NCBI GenBank assembly: GCA_016722445.1
Contig: JADKIZ010000006.1
Location: forward strand, 186,001 to 250,000
Direction: 5' to 3'
From: Flavobacteriales bacterium
GTDB lineage: Bacteria > Bacteroidota > Bacteroidia > Flavobacteriales_D > Sanyastnellaceae
DNA length: 64,000 nucleotides
Shown here in pieces: positions 44,629-53,302 of the stretch (positions within the stretch are counted from its first letter, which is position 1; each line of letters starts with the position of its first letter). Under the pieces are notes generated by a model. The model made no database searches. It saw nothing but the letters and a program-made list of their open reading frames with translations, and was not told the origin of the DNA. The position numbers and the translations under genes are program-made.

Positions 44629-47073
44629 TCAGAGGGTCAATACGTATTGCACCATCGTGAATCTCGGTTGCTCGATGGCAAGCGGACGAATGGCATATTC
44701 GCGATTGAGCAGGTTATTGACGATGATGGAAACACGGTGCTTTTGAGCGAAAGTGTAACCGAGCCTAAGGTCAAAAACGTAATCGCCGGAAGTGTGTTCT
44801 TTTCTCCATTTGGAAATACCCGGATTGAATTCAGCGAGTGGAACTGTTTCGAGGTCTTCGAAAGCACGATCGATATTTTGCATGTGGCTGTTGTATCTGC
44901 CGCTCATTCCAAGCATGATGTTTTTGTAGTGGAATGAAACATCACCCCTCACCAAATGCTGCATACGATATTTCAGAATATTGTTGGTGGTATCGCTGGA
45001 AGTGGTGATATACGTGTATTCACTCGGAATTTTCAACGACGTATTGCCACCATTCGGAGGTGTACCGTAGGTGTGATGTGGTGTTGTACTCACTGGTAAA
45101 GTGTAAGTATATCCTGCAAGCAACTGCACTTTTACTTTTCTGATTTTTCCTTCGCCCATGACAGACAATTCTGCGCCCTGAATTTTTGCGTGACCAGTGT
45201 TCACGCTTTTGAATCCAATACTCTTTTGGATTTCTTCTTGAAATCTGGGGAAGTCCGCAATACTTTCAACAGGTCTCACATACTTCCATTGACCAAATGT
45301 GAATTCAATAAAATTGTCATATTCCTGTTGAAATGCGGCTACATCTACAAATCCCAAAAATTGTCCGATTCTGAAACCCTGTTTGATACCTACTTCAGCG
45401 TTGTAAGAAGTTTCTGCAATGAGATCAGGATTCGCAAAGATGTTGATGGCACCTACACCAGTTACTATGAATTTTTCGGCAATGGAAGGGAAGCGATAAC
45501 CTTGACCAAATGAAGCGCGGGCATAAGTTGCTTTACCCAATTTGTAATTTAATCCTGCACGAAAGACTGGTTTGCTATCTGATGCATCATTGATTTCAAA
45601 ATACTCATAACGCACGCCGGCAGATACATTGAGTTTTTCAAAAAACTTTTTATCCACTTGAAGATAGGCGGCGTAATTGTCAGCATAATTTCTACCATCA
45701 TCATTTCCGCCAACGAATAATTCACCCCGGGCATCCGTATGAATCGCTACGACACCACACGTGGTGGTCATGTTGCGAATCCCCAGGTTTTCCCAATTCA
45801 ATTGGTATTGATATTCGCCATAATACTGGTCACTAAAGTTGCCCTGGTTGTTGTCATTGTCATTGTCGAGACTTTGCCAACGCGTGCGCAAAGAATGTTT
45901 GTTCCCTTTGCTGTTGTAGTATGTGATGAATGGGTCAATGGTGCCGAGCAATTGTTTTGTTCTAGTCGCACTACCTTGAAAAGCAGCATACAGCCCGGTG
46001 TCTGATTCTGCCCACAACAAGGTGGCGAGCGAATTGCTGATGTTCCAATTGGTATTTACACCATAGCTCAATCCTGTTACTTTTTTAGAACGGTAACGAA
46101 GATTCACATTGATGCGTGCCCTTGAGTTTGCTTCATATCTATCAACGGTAAACGGATCATATCCATCAGTGAAAGTTCCGTTGGTGGTATCGCGAATAGG
46201 ACCAAGATGCCCATCATCTCCTATGGCATTCGCAGCAAGCACAAAATCGAGATTGCCGAATTTTTGGGTGTGAAGCAAATTGATCCCCGATCTCATCAGT
46301 GGTTGTTGCCAATAAACCGATGAGTCACTTTCCGGTGAACTATAAACACCATGATATAGGTTGATGATGGTTTTTGCGGTATCGGCAGGATAAGAAGTGC
46401 GCACGTTGATAACCCCGCTAAGAGCTGCGCTTCCATAAAGCACACTGCTTGCGCCTTTGATCACTTCCACCTGAGAAATGTTTTCAACTGGAATATAATC
46501 CCATGAAGGTCTTCCCGCATCGCCGCTGAGTACTGGCAGGTCGTCTACCAAAATTTGAACGCGACTACCTGCACCGAAGGAGTATCCGCTTCCGCTCCGA
46601 ATCTGAGGTTCTTTATCGACAATACTCACACCGGGAGTTTGCTGAAGAATTTCATCTGCTGAAGGAACATTTTTATCACGCAACAATTCAGGTGACAACA
46701 CTTCCATACTCACGGTAACCTCACTAACATCCTGTGCAAATTTTCCCGCAGAAACCACCACCACATGCAATTCGTTTTCTTTGGGTCGAAGTGGAATTTG
46801 AATATTGGTATGAATGTCATTTGGTTTGACCGGATGTTTATACTCTTCGTATCCGATCATGGAGATACGCAGTGTGTCGTTGGGAGAATTGCTTTCTATC
46901 GAAAAATTTCCATTGATATCAGAAACAGCTCCTCCGCCATCTTTGTTGCGAATGATAGCGCCAACGATCAACTCACCAGTGAGTTGGTCTGTAACAACGC
47001 CATGTATGATATTCTGAGAAATGGCATTGAACGAAAGCAGCAGGAATGCAACACAAGTCAGTAAGAGTTTCAT
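44629..47073 (-). CDS. TonB-dependent outer membrane receptor
   Basis: 814 residues from ATG 47073. Signal peptide (LLTCVAFLLLSFNAISQ), an N-terminal carboxypeptidase-D regulatory-like domain (GVVTDQLTGELIVGAIIRNK ... GYEEYKHPV), plug domain with SADEILQQTPGVSIVDKEPQ and VEVIKGASSVLYGSAALSGV, then a barrel with many strands, ending QPRFTMVQYVLTL. In Bacteroidota this layout imports vitamins, metals or siderophores; no SusD partner is next to it, so a glycan-uptake locus is unlikely. Substrate unknown. It ends 26 bases before kdsB on the same strand. Confidence 0.93.
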   Translation of the reverse strand: MKLLLTCVAFLLLSFNAISQNIIHGVVTDQLTGELIVGAIIRNKDGGGAVSDINGNFSIESNSPNDTLRISMIGYEEYKHPVKPNDIHTNIQIPLRPKENELHVVVVSAGKFAQDVSEVTVSMEVLSPELLRDKNVPSADEILQQTPGVSIVDKEPQIRSGSGYSFGAGSRVQILVDDLPVLSGDAGRPSWDYIPVENISQVEVIKGASSVLYGSAALSGVINVRTSYPADTAKTIINLYHGVYSSPESDSSVYWQQPLMRSGINLLHTQKFGNLDFVLAANAIGDDGHLGPIRDTTNGTFTDGYDPFTVDRYEANSRARINVNLRYRSKKVTGLSYGVNTNWNISNSLATLLWAESDTGLYAAFQGSATRTKQLLGTIDPFITYYNSKGNKHSLRTRWQSLDNDNDNNQGNFSDQYYGEYQYQLNWENLGIRNMTTTCGVVAIHTDARGELFVGGNDDGRNYADNYAAYLQVDKKFFEKLNVSAGVRYEYFEINDASDSKPVFRAGLNYKLGKATYARASFGQGYRFPSIAEKFIVTGVGAINIFANPDLIAETSYNAEVGIKQGFRIGQFLGFVDVAAFQQEYDNFIEFTFGQWKYVRPVESIADFPRFQEEIQKSIGFKSVNTGHAKIQGAELSVMGEGKIRKVKVQLLAGYTYTLPVSTTPHHTYGTPPNGGNTSLKIPSEYTYITTSSDTTNNILKYRMQHLVRGDVSFHYKNIMLGMSGRYNSHMQNIDRAFEDLETVPLAEFNPGISKWRKEHTSGDYVFDLRLGYTFAQKHRVSIIVNNLLNREYAIRPLAIEQPRFTMVQYVLTL

Positions 47074-47133
47074 CTGGGTTTCGGAGGTTTGTTGCAAGGA
47101 TAAGCAAAAACTTTCCAGACTACATCATCCGCA

Positions 47134-48657
47134 TCAATGTCTGAAATGTCTTGTGCCCGTCATATACATAGCGACATGGTGTGCATTGCAATAGTCGATA
47201 CTCAATTGATCTTTGATGGAACCGCCTGGCTGCACCACGGCTGTAATTCCCGCGGTATTCGCAATTTCCACACAATCTGGAAATGGGAAAAATGCATCAC
47301 TAGCCATCACGGCATCTTTGAGATCGAATTGGAAACACTGGGCTTTTTCAATGGCTTGACGCAATGCATCAACTCTTGAGGTTTGTCCCGTACCACTTGC
47401 ACACAATTGTTTGTTTTTGGCCAACACCACAGTATTGCTCTTGGTGTGTTTTACAATTTTGTTTGCAAATTCCAGATCACTCAATTGGGCCTCTGTGGCA
47501 ACTTGTGTGGTGGCCAATTTGAAATCTTGTACTCGTTCTGTTGCCAGATCTTTATCTTGAAAAAGATAACCATTGAGCAACGTTCTTACCTGTGTTGCAG
47601 GAAGTGTTGTGTTTTTTCTTTGTAGAATAATCCTGTTGACTTTGCTTTTCAATAAATCAATTGCAGATGCATCGTATTCTGGCGCGATAACCACTTCACA
47701 AAAAAGATCATTGATTTTTTCTGCAGTTGAAAGATCAATTTTTCCATTGGCAATCAGCACACCACCAAAAGCGGATACGGGATCACATGCCAATGCTGCG
47801 TTGTAGGCTTCCAACATGGTCTGGCGAGTGGCAATGCCACAAGCGTTGTTGTGTTTCAGGATGGCAAAAGTGGCAGACTCATTTTTGAATTCATCGATCA
47901 GGTTTACTGCCGCATCAACATCAAGCAAATTGTTGTAGGAAATTTCTTTGCCGTTCAGTTTATCGAATAGGGCTTCCATGTTACCATAGAAAATTCCGTT
48001 TTGATGAGGGTTTTCGCCATATCGCAACACCTGCATTTGAGGTTCAGTGATTTTCAAAACACCAGTTTCATCACCGAGGAAGTATTGATATATTTTGGTG
48101 TCATAATGCGAAGACACTTGAAATGCTTCTCTGGCCAATAATCTGCGTTGCTCTGGAGTGCTTGAGCCTTGTTGGTTGTTGAGGACATCGAGCAGGAAAG
48201 CATATTGAGCTTTGGAAGCAACTATGATGACGTCATCATAATTTTTCGCAGCGCCTCTGATGAGAGAGATTCCTCCGATGTCAATTTTTTCTATGATGTC
48301 TTCATAAGATGCCCCGCTGGCGACTGTTTTTTCGAACGGATAGAGATCCACAACGACGCAATCGATATTGGGGATATCATATTCTGCTACCTGCGTTTGA
48401 TCACCACTGTCATCCCGTCTGTGCAGAATACCGCCAAAAATTTTGGGATGTAGCGTTTTCACCCGACCGCCAAGGATACTTGGATAGCCAGTTAGTTCTT
48501 CAACGGCAATGACAGGCAGATTCAATTTTTCAATAAAATCCTGGGTTCCTCCTGTACTGTACATCACGATACCGAGTTCATGCATGCGGCGAACAATGGG
48601 TTCAAGACCGTCTTTATCGAATACCGAAATAAGTGCGCTGGAGATTTTTTTCGACAT
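47134..48657 (-). CDS. purH: Bifunctional AICAR formyltransferase/IMP cyclohydrolase
   Basis: Performs the last two steps of purine nucleotide synthesis. 507 residues from ATG 48657. The MGS-like cyclohydrolase domain starts SALISVFDKDGLEPIV with MYSTGGTQDFI and LHPKIFGGILHRR. The transformylase domain holds VLRYGENPHQNGIF, the conserved LKHNNACGIATR, DPVSAFGGV, VVIAPEYD and the C-terminal DAFFPFPDCVE plus GGSIKDQLSIDYCN. All are intact. Length fits. The gene follows the DUF2490 gene of the VTC operon on the same strand with about 80 bases between. Confidence 0.96.
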   Translation of the reverse strand: MSKKISSALISVFDKDGLEPIVRRMHELGIVMYSTGGTQDFIEKLNLPVIAVEELTGYPSILGGRVKTLHPKIFGGILHRRDDSGDQTQVAEYDIPNIDCVVVDLYPFEKTVASGASYEDIIEKIDIGGISLIRGAAKNYDDVIIVASKAQYAFLLDVLNNQQGSSTPEQRRLLAREAFQVSSHYDTKIYQYFLGDETGVLKITEPQMQVLRYGENPHQNGIFYGNMEALFDKLNGKEISYNNLLDVDAAVNLIDEFKNESATFAILKHNNACGIATRQTMLEAYNAALACDPVSAFGGVLIANGKIDLSTAEKINDLFCEVVIAPEYDASAIDLLKSKVNRIILQRKNTTLPATQVRTLLNGYLFQDKDLATERVQDFKLATTQVATEAQLSDLEFANKIVKHTKSNTVVLAKNKQLCASGTGQTSRVDALRQAIEKAQCFQFDLKDAVMASDAFFPFPDCVEIANTAGITAVVQPGGSIKDQLSIDYCNAHHVAMYMTGTRHFRH

Positions 48658-48736
48658 GTTCAGGTAATTTTTGGCGCCGCGAAGATAGAACCATGTGTTC
48701 ACCCGAACTTTTTAAACTTCTCAACGGAGAAGATTT

Positions 48737-49445
48737 TTACTTGGTCAATTCTTCCGGATTTTTATCTTTTTTCCGCAGGTCGAGTTCGATTTTATAGTTC
48801 ACCAAAATGATAAAATCCAGCTCCTGTGGTGAATCCAATAAACCTTTTTGGATCATATAACCCAGAGAAAGGTAGTTTTTCTTGTTGATTTTTTTCAGCT
48901 GAAATCACCCATCTCCAATTTTGCAAGATCAAAGATTGGTATGCCCCGGTATTGTTGAAAATTTCGTAAGATGTAGCCAAGTCGAGGTTCTTGAGTCCAG
49001 TGTATTTGAATTGGAACTTGTTGCGAAGTGTGGTATAGAAATCAGAATCGCTATCTGAATTTGGTCCGTTTATTCCCAATTGCCATCGGGTTTGCAAGGA
49101 CAAAGCAAAATCATCCCATTTTTTTTTGGCTGCCAGTCCAAATTGTAGACGTTGTCGATAGTCGTAGTATAATTGATTGTTTGCAGTACCGCCGCGATAG
49201 GTCAACGAACCGTCGAGCCATTTGCGAAGTTTGTATTCAACCCCAACTTCGGAAAAGGCGCGTGACAATTGTGAAAGGTTTTCCGACAAGCGTATTTCTG
49301 CGGCAAGATTGATTTGAGTTTTTTTGGAAACCTGAGCGTTGGCAGAGGCACCAGTCCATAAACCTGCATCGCGGTACTGGGCCAATGCCCAAACCGGAAT
49401 GAAGGTAAAAACAACAAGTATGAAACGGAGCTTATGGCTGCTCAT
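48737..49445 (-). CDS. DUF2490-family outer membrane protein, interrupted by one frameshift
   Basis: Last gene of the VTC operon. Signal peptide LRFILVVFTFIPVWALAQ, then barrel strands (TQINLAAEIRLSENLSQL, VEYKLRKWLDGSLTYRGG, YDYRQRLQFGLAAKKKW, LSLQTRWQLGING). The visible frame ends early (GFYHFGEL), but the sequence continues in another frame after a run of seven T's at 48889-48895 (plus strand) as KKNYLSLGYMIQKGLLDSPQ and IILVNYKIELDLRKKDKN, stopping at 48737. Six T's would give one protein of about 235 residues. Starting codon 49445 overlaps the lipoprotein gene by 14 bases. Function is not established. Confidence 0.8.
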
Positions 49446-49860
49446 AGATGGTGATCTCTTCAGCTTCGACTTCCTGTTTCTTATCCGTAATTTCAATTTC
49501 CTGAAGAATGGTCATGTGGTCCTCATCCCACGAAATCGCAACAGAATTTGTGTCGGCAGAGAAAGTGTAGATTTTGTATTTGTCGGGCCGAAGAAACATG
49601 AACTCATATTCACCATCGTAGTTCGTTTGAATGCGATCATCGGGAGAAATGTTGTCACCATAGATGATAAATACATCCTGATCTGCAGCCGGGAACGTGC
49701 CGGTTTTGGTAGCGGGATTGGTCAGTACAATTCGCATTTCTTTGTTGATCGTTCCGTGGATGGAAGAGTTTCCGCCATCACCTGCTTCTTTTTTACACGA
49801 CAACAAGGCGACCAATGCCACCATGATACCAAAAGATTTTTTCATATTTATTTTCATCAA
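49432..49860 (-). CDS. Lipoprotein with a carboxypeptidase-like regulatory fold
   Basis: 142 residues. Lipobox ALVALLSC near residue 22, followed by KKEAGDGGNSS. A single strand-rich domain of about 110 residues follows (SIHGTINKEMRIVLTNPATK, QTNYDGEYEFMFLRPDKYKI, TILQEIEITDKKQEVEAEEI), which looks like a carboxypeptidase-D regulatory or SpaA-type beta-sandwich. It overlaps the DUF4956 gene by four bases and is the third gene of the VTC operon, so it is probably an envelope partner. No enzymatic motif is seen. Confidence 0.78.
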   Translation of the reverse strand: MMKINMKKSFGIMVALVALLSCKKEAGDGGNSSIHGTINKEMRIVLTNPATKTGTFPAADQDVFIIYGDNISPDDRIQTNYDGEYEFMFLRPDKYKIYTFSADTNSVAISWDEDHMTILQEIEITDKKQEVEAEEITIYEQP

Positions 49861-50774
49861 TTGTTGAATCCAGAGCTGAAGGTTTCATCCATTTGACTGT
49901 CTTGTTGGTCTTCGTAGAAATATATTTTCAGCATAACAGTATCACGAAGAAAATCGATTTTTCCAATTTCGATGCGATTTACTTTTATTCCAGTTCTGGT
50001 TTGAAGATCTTCGATCAACTCAGCTCTGCGGCCTATTTGTATAAGATCAATCCTTTCGTACACGATCAGTTTTTGAGATTCGTGTCTGAGAAGCCAAACT
50101 TTTTCCAGGCCATAGGTCAGAAAAATGATGGCAAGATTTGCAAAAGCCAATTCAGCAATGGAAACTTTTTTGTTGATCAGTGCATTCATTACCGACATAC
50201 CGATCACAATAAAGAGGTAGGTCATTTCTTTGATGGCAATCGCATCAGTTCTATATCTGATGATGCCGAACACGGCGAACAAACCGAGTGCAAAACCCAT
50301 TTCGAGTTTAACGCTTTCCAGAAGGAAACACATCGTAAAGATGGAGATTGAAAAAAGGAAATAGGTGAAAAGAAAATCTTTGCGTTTGGCAATGGGGTAA
50401 TAGATCAGCCTCACCAAGATAAATATGAAAAGCATATGAATGAATAGACGAATGACCAATCCAAGGAAATCTTCTCCTTTAAACCAATCCACTCCACCTA
50501 GTGGTTTGAATCCTTTTTCCTTTTCGGGGCTTTCTTTTTTCTTGGCATCTGCTGTATCTGCAAGTACCATATCGGCTGGCATTTTTACATATACATACTT
50601 CACATTTTTCAGAGAATCTACTATAGAAGTTTCAAGAGTTGTATTCTCTGTCTCTGTCTCTGTCGCATCACTGTTCGTCTGAGCACTTGATTCTCCGAAG
50701 AAAAACAGGAGGCCAAAAAGAAGAGCAATAGCGAATTTAAATTTCATCATTTTCATATGTGGTTTATTGATCAT
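49857..50774 (-). CDS. DUF4956 membrane protein
   Basis: 305 residues. A signal-like hydrophobic N-terminus (FAIALLFGLLFFFGESSAQ) precedes a periplasmic segment of about 60 residues, then at least four helices (LVIRLFIHMLFIFILVRLIY, FLFTYFLFSISIFTMCFLLE, IAELAFANLAIIFLTYGLEK and neighbours). The conserved DUF4956 core is MGFALGLFAVFGIIRYRTDA followed by IAIKEMTYLF. A cytoplasmic C-terminal domain of about 75 residues (ELIEDLQTRTGIKVNRIEIG) ends the protein. In many bacteria DUF4956 is encoded next to VTC-domain proteins, as here, with four-base overlaps on both sides. Confidence 0.87.
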   Translation of the reverse strand: MINKPHMKMMKFKFAIALLFGLLFFFGESSAQTNSDATETETENTTLETSIVDSLKNVKYVYVKMPADMVLADTADAKKKESPEKEKGFKPLGGVDWFKGEDFLGLVIRLFIHMLFIFILVRLIYYPIAKRKDFLFTYFLFSISIFTMCFLLESVKLEMGFALGLFAVFGIIRYRTDAIAIKEMTYLFIVIGMSVMNALINKKVSIAELAFANLAIIFLTYGLEKVWLLRHESQKLIVYERIDLIQIGRRAELIEDLQTRTGIKVNRIEIGKIDFLRDTVMLKIYFYEDQQDSQMDETFSSGFNN

Positions 50775-51532
50775 GCGGGTAAACCGTTAGGTTTAAGTTT
50801 ATTGATATGCAGAATTTTTTCCTTAAAAGTATTCGATTTAATGTTGTCGTAAAGCATGGTTACCCCAAGGCAATATTTGCTGATTCCCTCGGGTCTGATC
50901 AATCTTTCTTTCATGTGTCGGATGAAGCCGGAGTGACGATTTGCACCATCTTGTTTTACTTCAGCGATGACAAGAAAAGGAACATCTTTGGTCTTTCCAT
51001 TAAAATGAAAAGAAATATTGGTGTCGAGTGTTACACGTTCTCCAGCCACTGTATCTACCAGAGTGGTTCTGGTAAAACTATTCCAAAGTTTGGGCTCTAG
51101 ATTTTCAATATAATCAGCTTTCCTTTCAATGAAAGAGAGGTTTTTTTCATCTAAAATTTCTGTAAGTACCGGCAACTTAACCCGTGATTTGGCAGTTCTT
51201 CCTTTATTGCTTTTTTCTTTTACTTCTAGGAATGCCAAATTGCTTTCTACATATTCTCTCTTTCGAATTTTATACCGGTGTTTTTTGCCATTTTGATGTT
51301 GCAGGTAATGAGTGAATCCTGGCGTATCATAATAAAGCGTCTGATATCGATTTACCCTCACCCCCTCGACTTCGAGTACTCGGTATTGGGTTTCTAGAGC
51401 TGGCAAAATTTCCAACAACGTATCCCTGTTGAACATGAATTTGGTATCCGTTCTGTTCATCAACTGCACGCCATCCATCTCAGAAAGTGAAATAGAATTA
51501 AAAGTGCTCAATATGTCGGTGAGTTCTTGCAA
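50771..51532 (-). CDS. VTC-domain protein, polyphosphate polymerase-like
   Basis: 253 residues. The VTC tunnel fold is known to make polyphosphate from ATP in yeast Vtc4 and occurs in bacterial proteins of less certain activity. The key basic/acidic residues are visible: MNRTDTKFMF, RYQTLYYDTPGF, HRYKIRKREYV, AFLEVKEKSNKGRTAKSR, LDTNISFHFNG and VIAEVKQDG. The frame starts with TTG at 51532; the next ATG (51478) would drop the conserved first helix. It is the first gene of a four-gene operon and overlaps the DUF4956 gene by four bases. Confidence 0.85.
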   Translation of the reverse strand: MQELTDILSTFNSISLSEMDGVQLMNRTDTKFMFNRDTLLEILPALETQYRVLEVEGVRVNRYQTLYYDTPGFTHYLQHQNGKKHRYKIRKREYVESNLAFLEVKEKSNKGRTAKSRVKLPVLTEILDEKNLSFIERKADYIENLEPKLWNSFTRTTLVDTVAGERVTLDTNISFHFNGKTKDVPFLVIAEVKQDGANRHSGFIRHMKERLIRPEGISKYCLGVTMLYDNIKSNTFKEKILHINKLKPNGLPA

Positions 51533-51691
51533 TCAGGTAAACAAACATAAAGGAGACACAAAAATGCGCCTTCGGGTTTCAAATACTGAGTAGCGGGTTT
51601 ACAATCCTCTAACAATTACAAAACAATGAAAACTTGGGTGAATTCCCCGAAAAAAATCCTTCCTTGCTGCGAAAGCCAACCCTAACAAAGC

Positions 51692-51718
51692 AAAAATCTC
51701 CCATTTAGGGAGATTTTT
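51692..51718 (-). terminator. Bidirectional intrinsic terminator after yebC
   Basis: AAAAATCTCCC and GGGAGATTTTT form a perfect 11-bp stem around ATTTA. It lies 21 bases beyond the yebC stop. Confidence 0.85.
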
Positions 51719-51738
51719 CGACCTATCGATAGCATTAA

Positions 51739-52449
51739 TTACTTCAGATTGTGGTAAACAGCCTGCACATCATCGTCTTCTTCGATCTTTTCGATCAATT
51801 CGAGGATTTCGTCGGTTTGTTCATCGGTAAGGTCAGCATAGGAATTTGGAATTCTTTCCAAGCCTGCTTTTTTAACCGTGATATTTTTTTCTTCCAATGC
51901 CCTTTGCATATTACCGAAATCGGTGAAAGCAGTATAGAGTATCAGTTCGGTTTCATCGCGTTCCATAGTTTCCAGTCCGGCATCGATCAATTCGAGTTCG
52001 AGTTCTTCCGGATTGGCAACATTTTCGAGAGCGAGGCGAAACACCCCTTTTCTTTCGAAAACGAAACTCAGTGAGCCACTTGTACCAAGCGCACCACCAG
52101 CGCGATTGAAATAGAGACGGATATTGGCCACAGTTCGCGTAGGATTGTCGGTCGCAGCTTCTACCAAAATTGGCACACCATAAGGACCGTATCCTTCGTA
52201 TACCATTTCTTCGTAGTTGCTGTTGTCCTTGTCACTGGCGCGTTTGATTGCAGATTCTACACGGTCTTTGGGCATATTCAAACCACGCGCATTGGCCATA
52301 ATTTGGCGCAATCGCGGATTATTCGCCGGATCAGGACCTCCGGACTTCACTGCCATAACAATATCTTTTCCGATACGGGTGAAGGCTTTTGCCATCTTAT
52401 CGTATCGCGCGAACATTTTGTGTTTTCTTGTTTCGAATATGCGTCCCAT
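51739..52449 (-). CDS. YebC/PmpR-family transcriptional regulator
   Basis: 236 residues from ATG 52449; the longer open frame is not conserved-looking. The family start is present in modified form (MGRIFETRKHKMFARYDKMA, then KAFTRIGKDIVMAVKSGGPD), followed by NPRLRQIMANARGLNMPKDR and MVYEGYGPYGVPILVEAATD. A very acidic C-terminus (ELIEKIEEDDDVQAVYHNL) ends it, as in other YebC proteins. Proposed roles are transcription control and help in translation of difficult stretches. Divergent from tdk with about 150 bases between. Confidence 0.93.
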   Translation of the reverse strand: MGRIFETRKHKMFARYDKMAKAFTRIGKDIVMAVKSGGPDPANNPRLRQIMANARGLNMPKDRVESAIKRASDKDNSNYEEMVYEGYGPYGVPILVEAATDNPTRTVANIRLYFNRAGGALGTSGSLSFVFERKGVFRLALENVANPEELELELIDAGLETMERDETELILYTAFTDFGNMQRALEEKNITVKKAGLERIPNSYADLTDEQTDEILELIEKIEEDDDVQAVYHNLK

Positions 52450-52598
52450 GAATATGGTTTTTATCGGCTGGCAAACGTAACCCCCGATCCACATCATTGC
52501 AAGTGCGATCATGGCATTTCGGGCAAAATCGAACTGAAAATGGTCATTTTTGGTCTCTTCTATCTCGGTTCTGGGTCAATTCCGGTTAGGTTTGCGAC

Positions 52599-53195
52599 AT
52601 GTTTCTGGAGAATACCTCACACCGCGGAAGGCGACAGGGTTGGATAGAAGTCATTTGTGGCTCCATGTTTTCAGGTAAAACAGAGGAGTTGATTCGTCGT
52701 ATGAAACGCGCCGAATTTGCCAAGATGAAAGTGGAAATTTTCAAACCGAAAATTGATAACCGCTATCATGAGGAAGATGTGGTAAGTCACAATCAGATCA
52801 GTATCCGAAGTACCGCCATTGAACATTCCTCGCAGCTTCTCCTGCTTACGAGCGATGTGGAAGTGGTTGGTATTGATGAGGCACAGTTTTTCGACAGTGG
52901 ACTACCTGATGTATGCAATGACTTGGCGAATCAGGGTATCCGTGTGATCTGTGCAGGTCTTGACATGGATTTTATGGGAAGACCTTTCGGTCCGATGCCA
53001 AATCTTCTTGCTATTGCCGAGTTCGTTACCAAGGTACACGCCATTTGTGTAGACACCGGAAACCTCGCGAATTACTCATACCGCCATGCCGAAGGTGACT
53101 CTGTTGTTCAACTTGGTGAACAGGAAAGTTATGTTCCACTTTCTCGCGAAGCATATCACATGCGTATGCAAGCCAGAAAAAAGGGTCAGGAATAA
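52599..53195 (+). CDS. tdk: Thymidine kinase, type II
   Basis: Salvages thymidine to dTMP. 198 residues. P-loop ICGSMFSGKTEELIRR, Walker B VVGIDEAQFFDS, the lasso region AICVDTGNLANYSYR and VPLSREAYHMRM. The four zinc cysteines of most bacterial type II kinases are largely replaced: CVDT in place of CxxC and no cysteine pair at the C-terminus. I know this loss from other Bacteroidota kinases, so the enzyme is probably active. No neighbour suggests special regulation. Confidence 0.94.
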   Translation: MFLENTSHRGRRQGWIEVICGSMFSGKTEELIRRMKRAEFAKMKVEIFKPKIDNRYHEEDVVSHNQISIRSTAIEHSSQLLLLTSDVEVVGIDEAQFFDSGLPDVCNDLANQGIRVICAGLDMDFMGRPFGPMPNLLAIAEFVTKVHAICVDTGNLANYSYRHAEGDSVVQLGEQESYVPLSREAYHMRMQARKKGQE

Positions 53196-53302
53196 ATAGC
53201 CTTCATTTCTCAACGTCAAAAGTCTAAGAAGTCCTAGTTTTTCTTCTTGATGGGATTGTAACGTCAAATTACTTTTCCAGTGAAAATTTCGAATCATTTC
53301 AA

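Noticed and set aside
49339..49896. 185-codon plus-strand frame across the VTC-operon lipoprotein
   Set aside because: Shadow of the minus-strand lipoprotein and DUF2490 genes; no signal or motif of its own.
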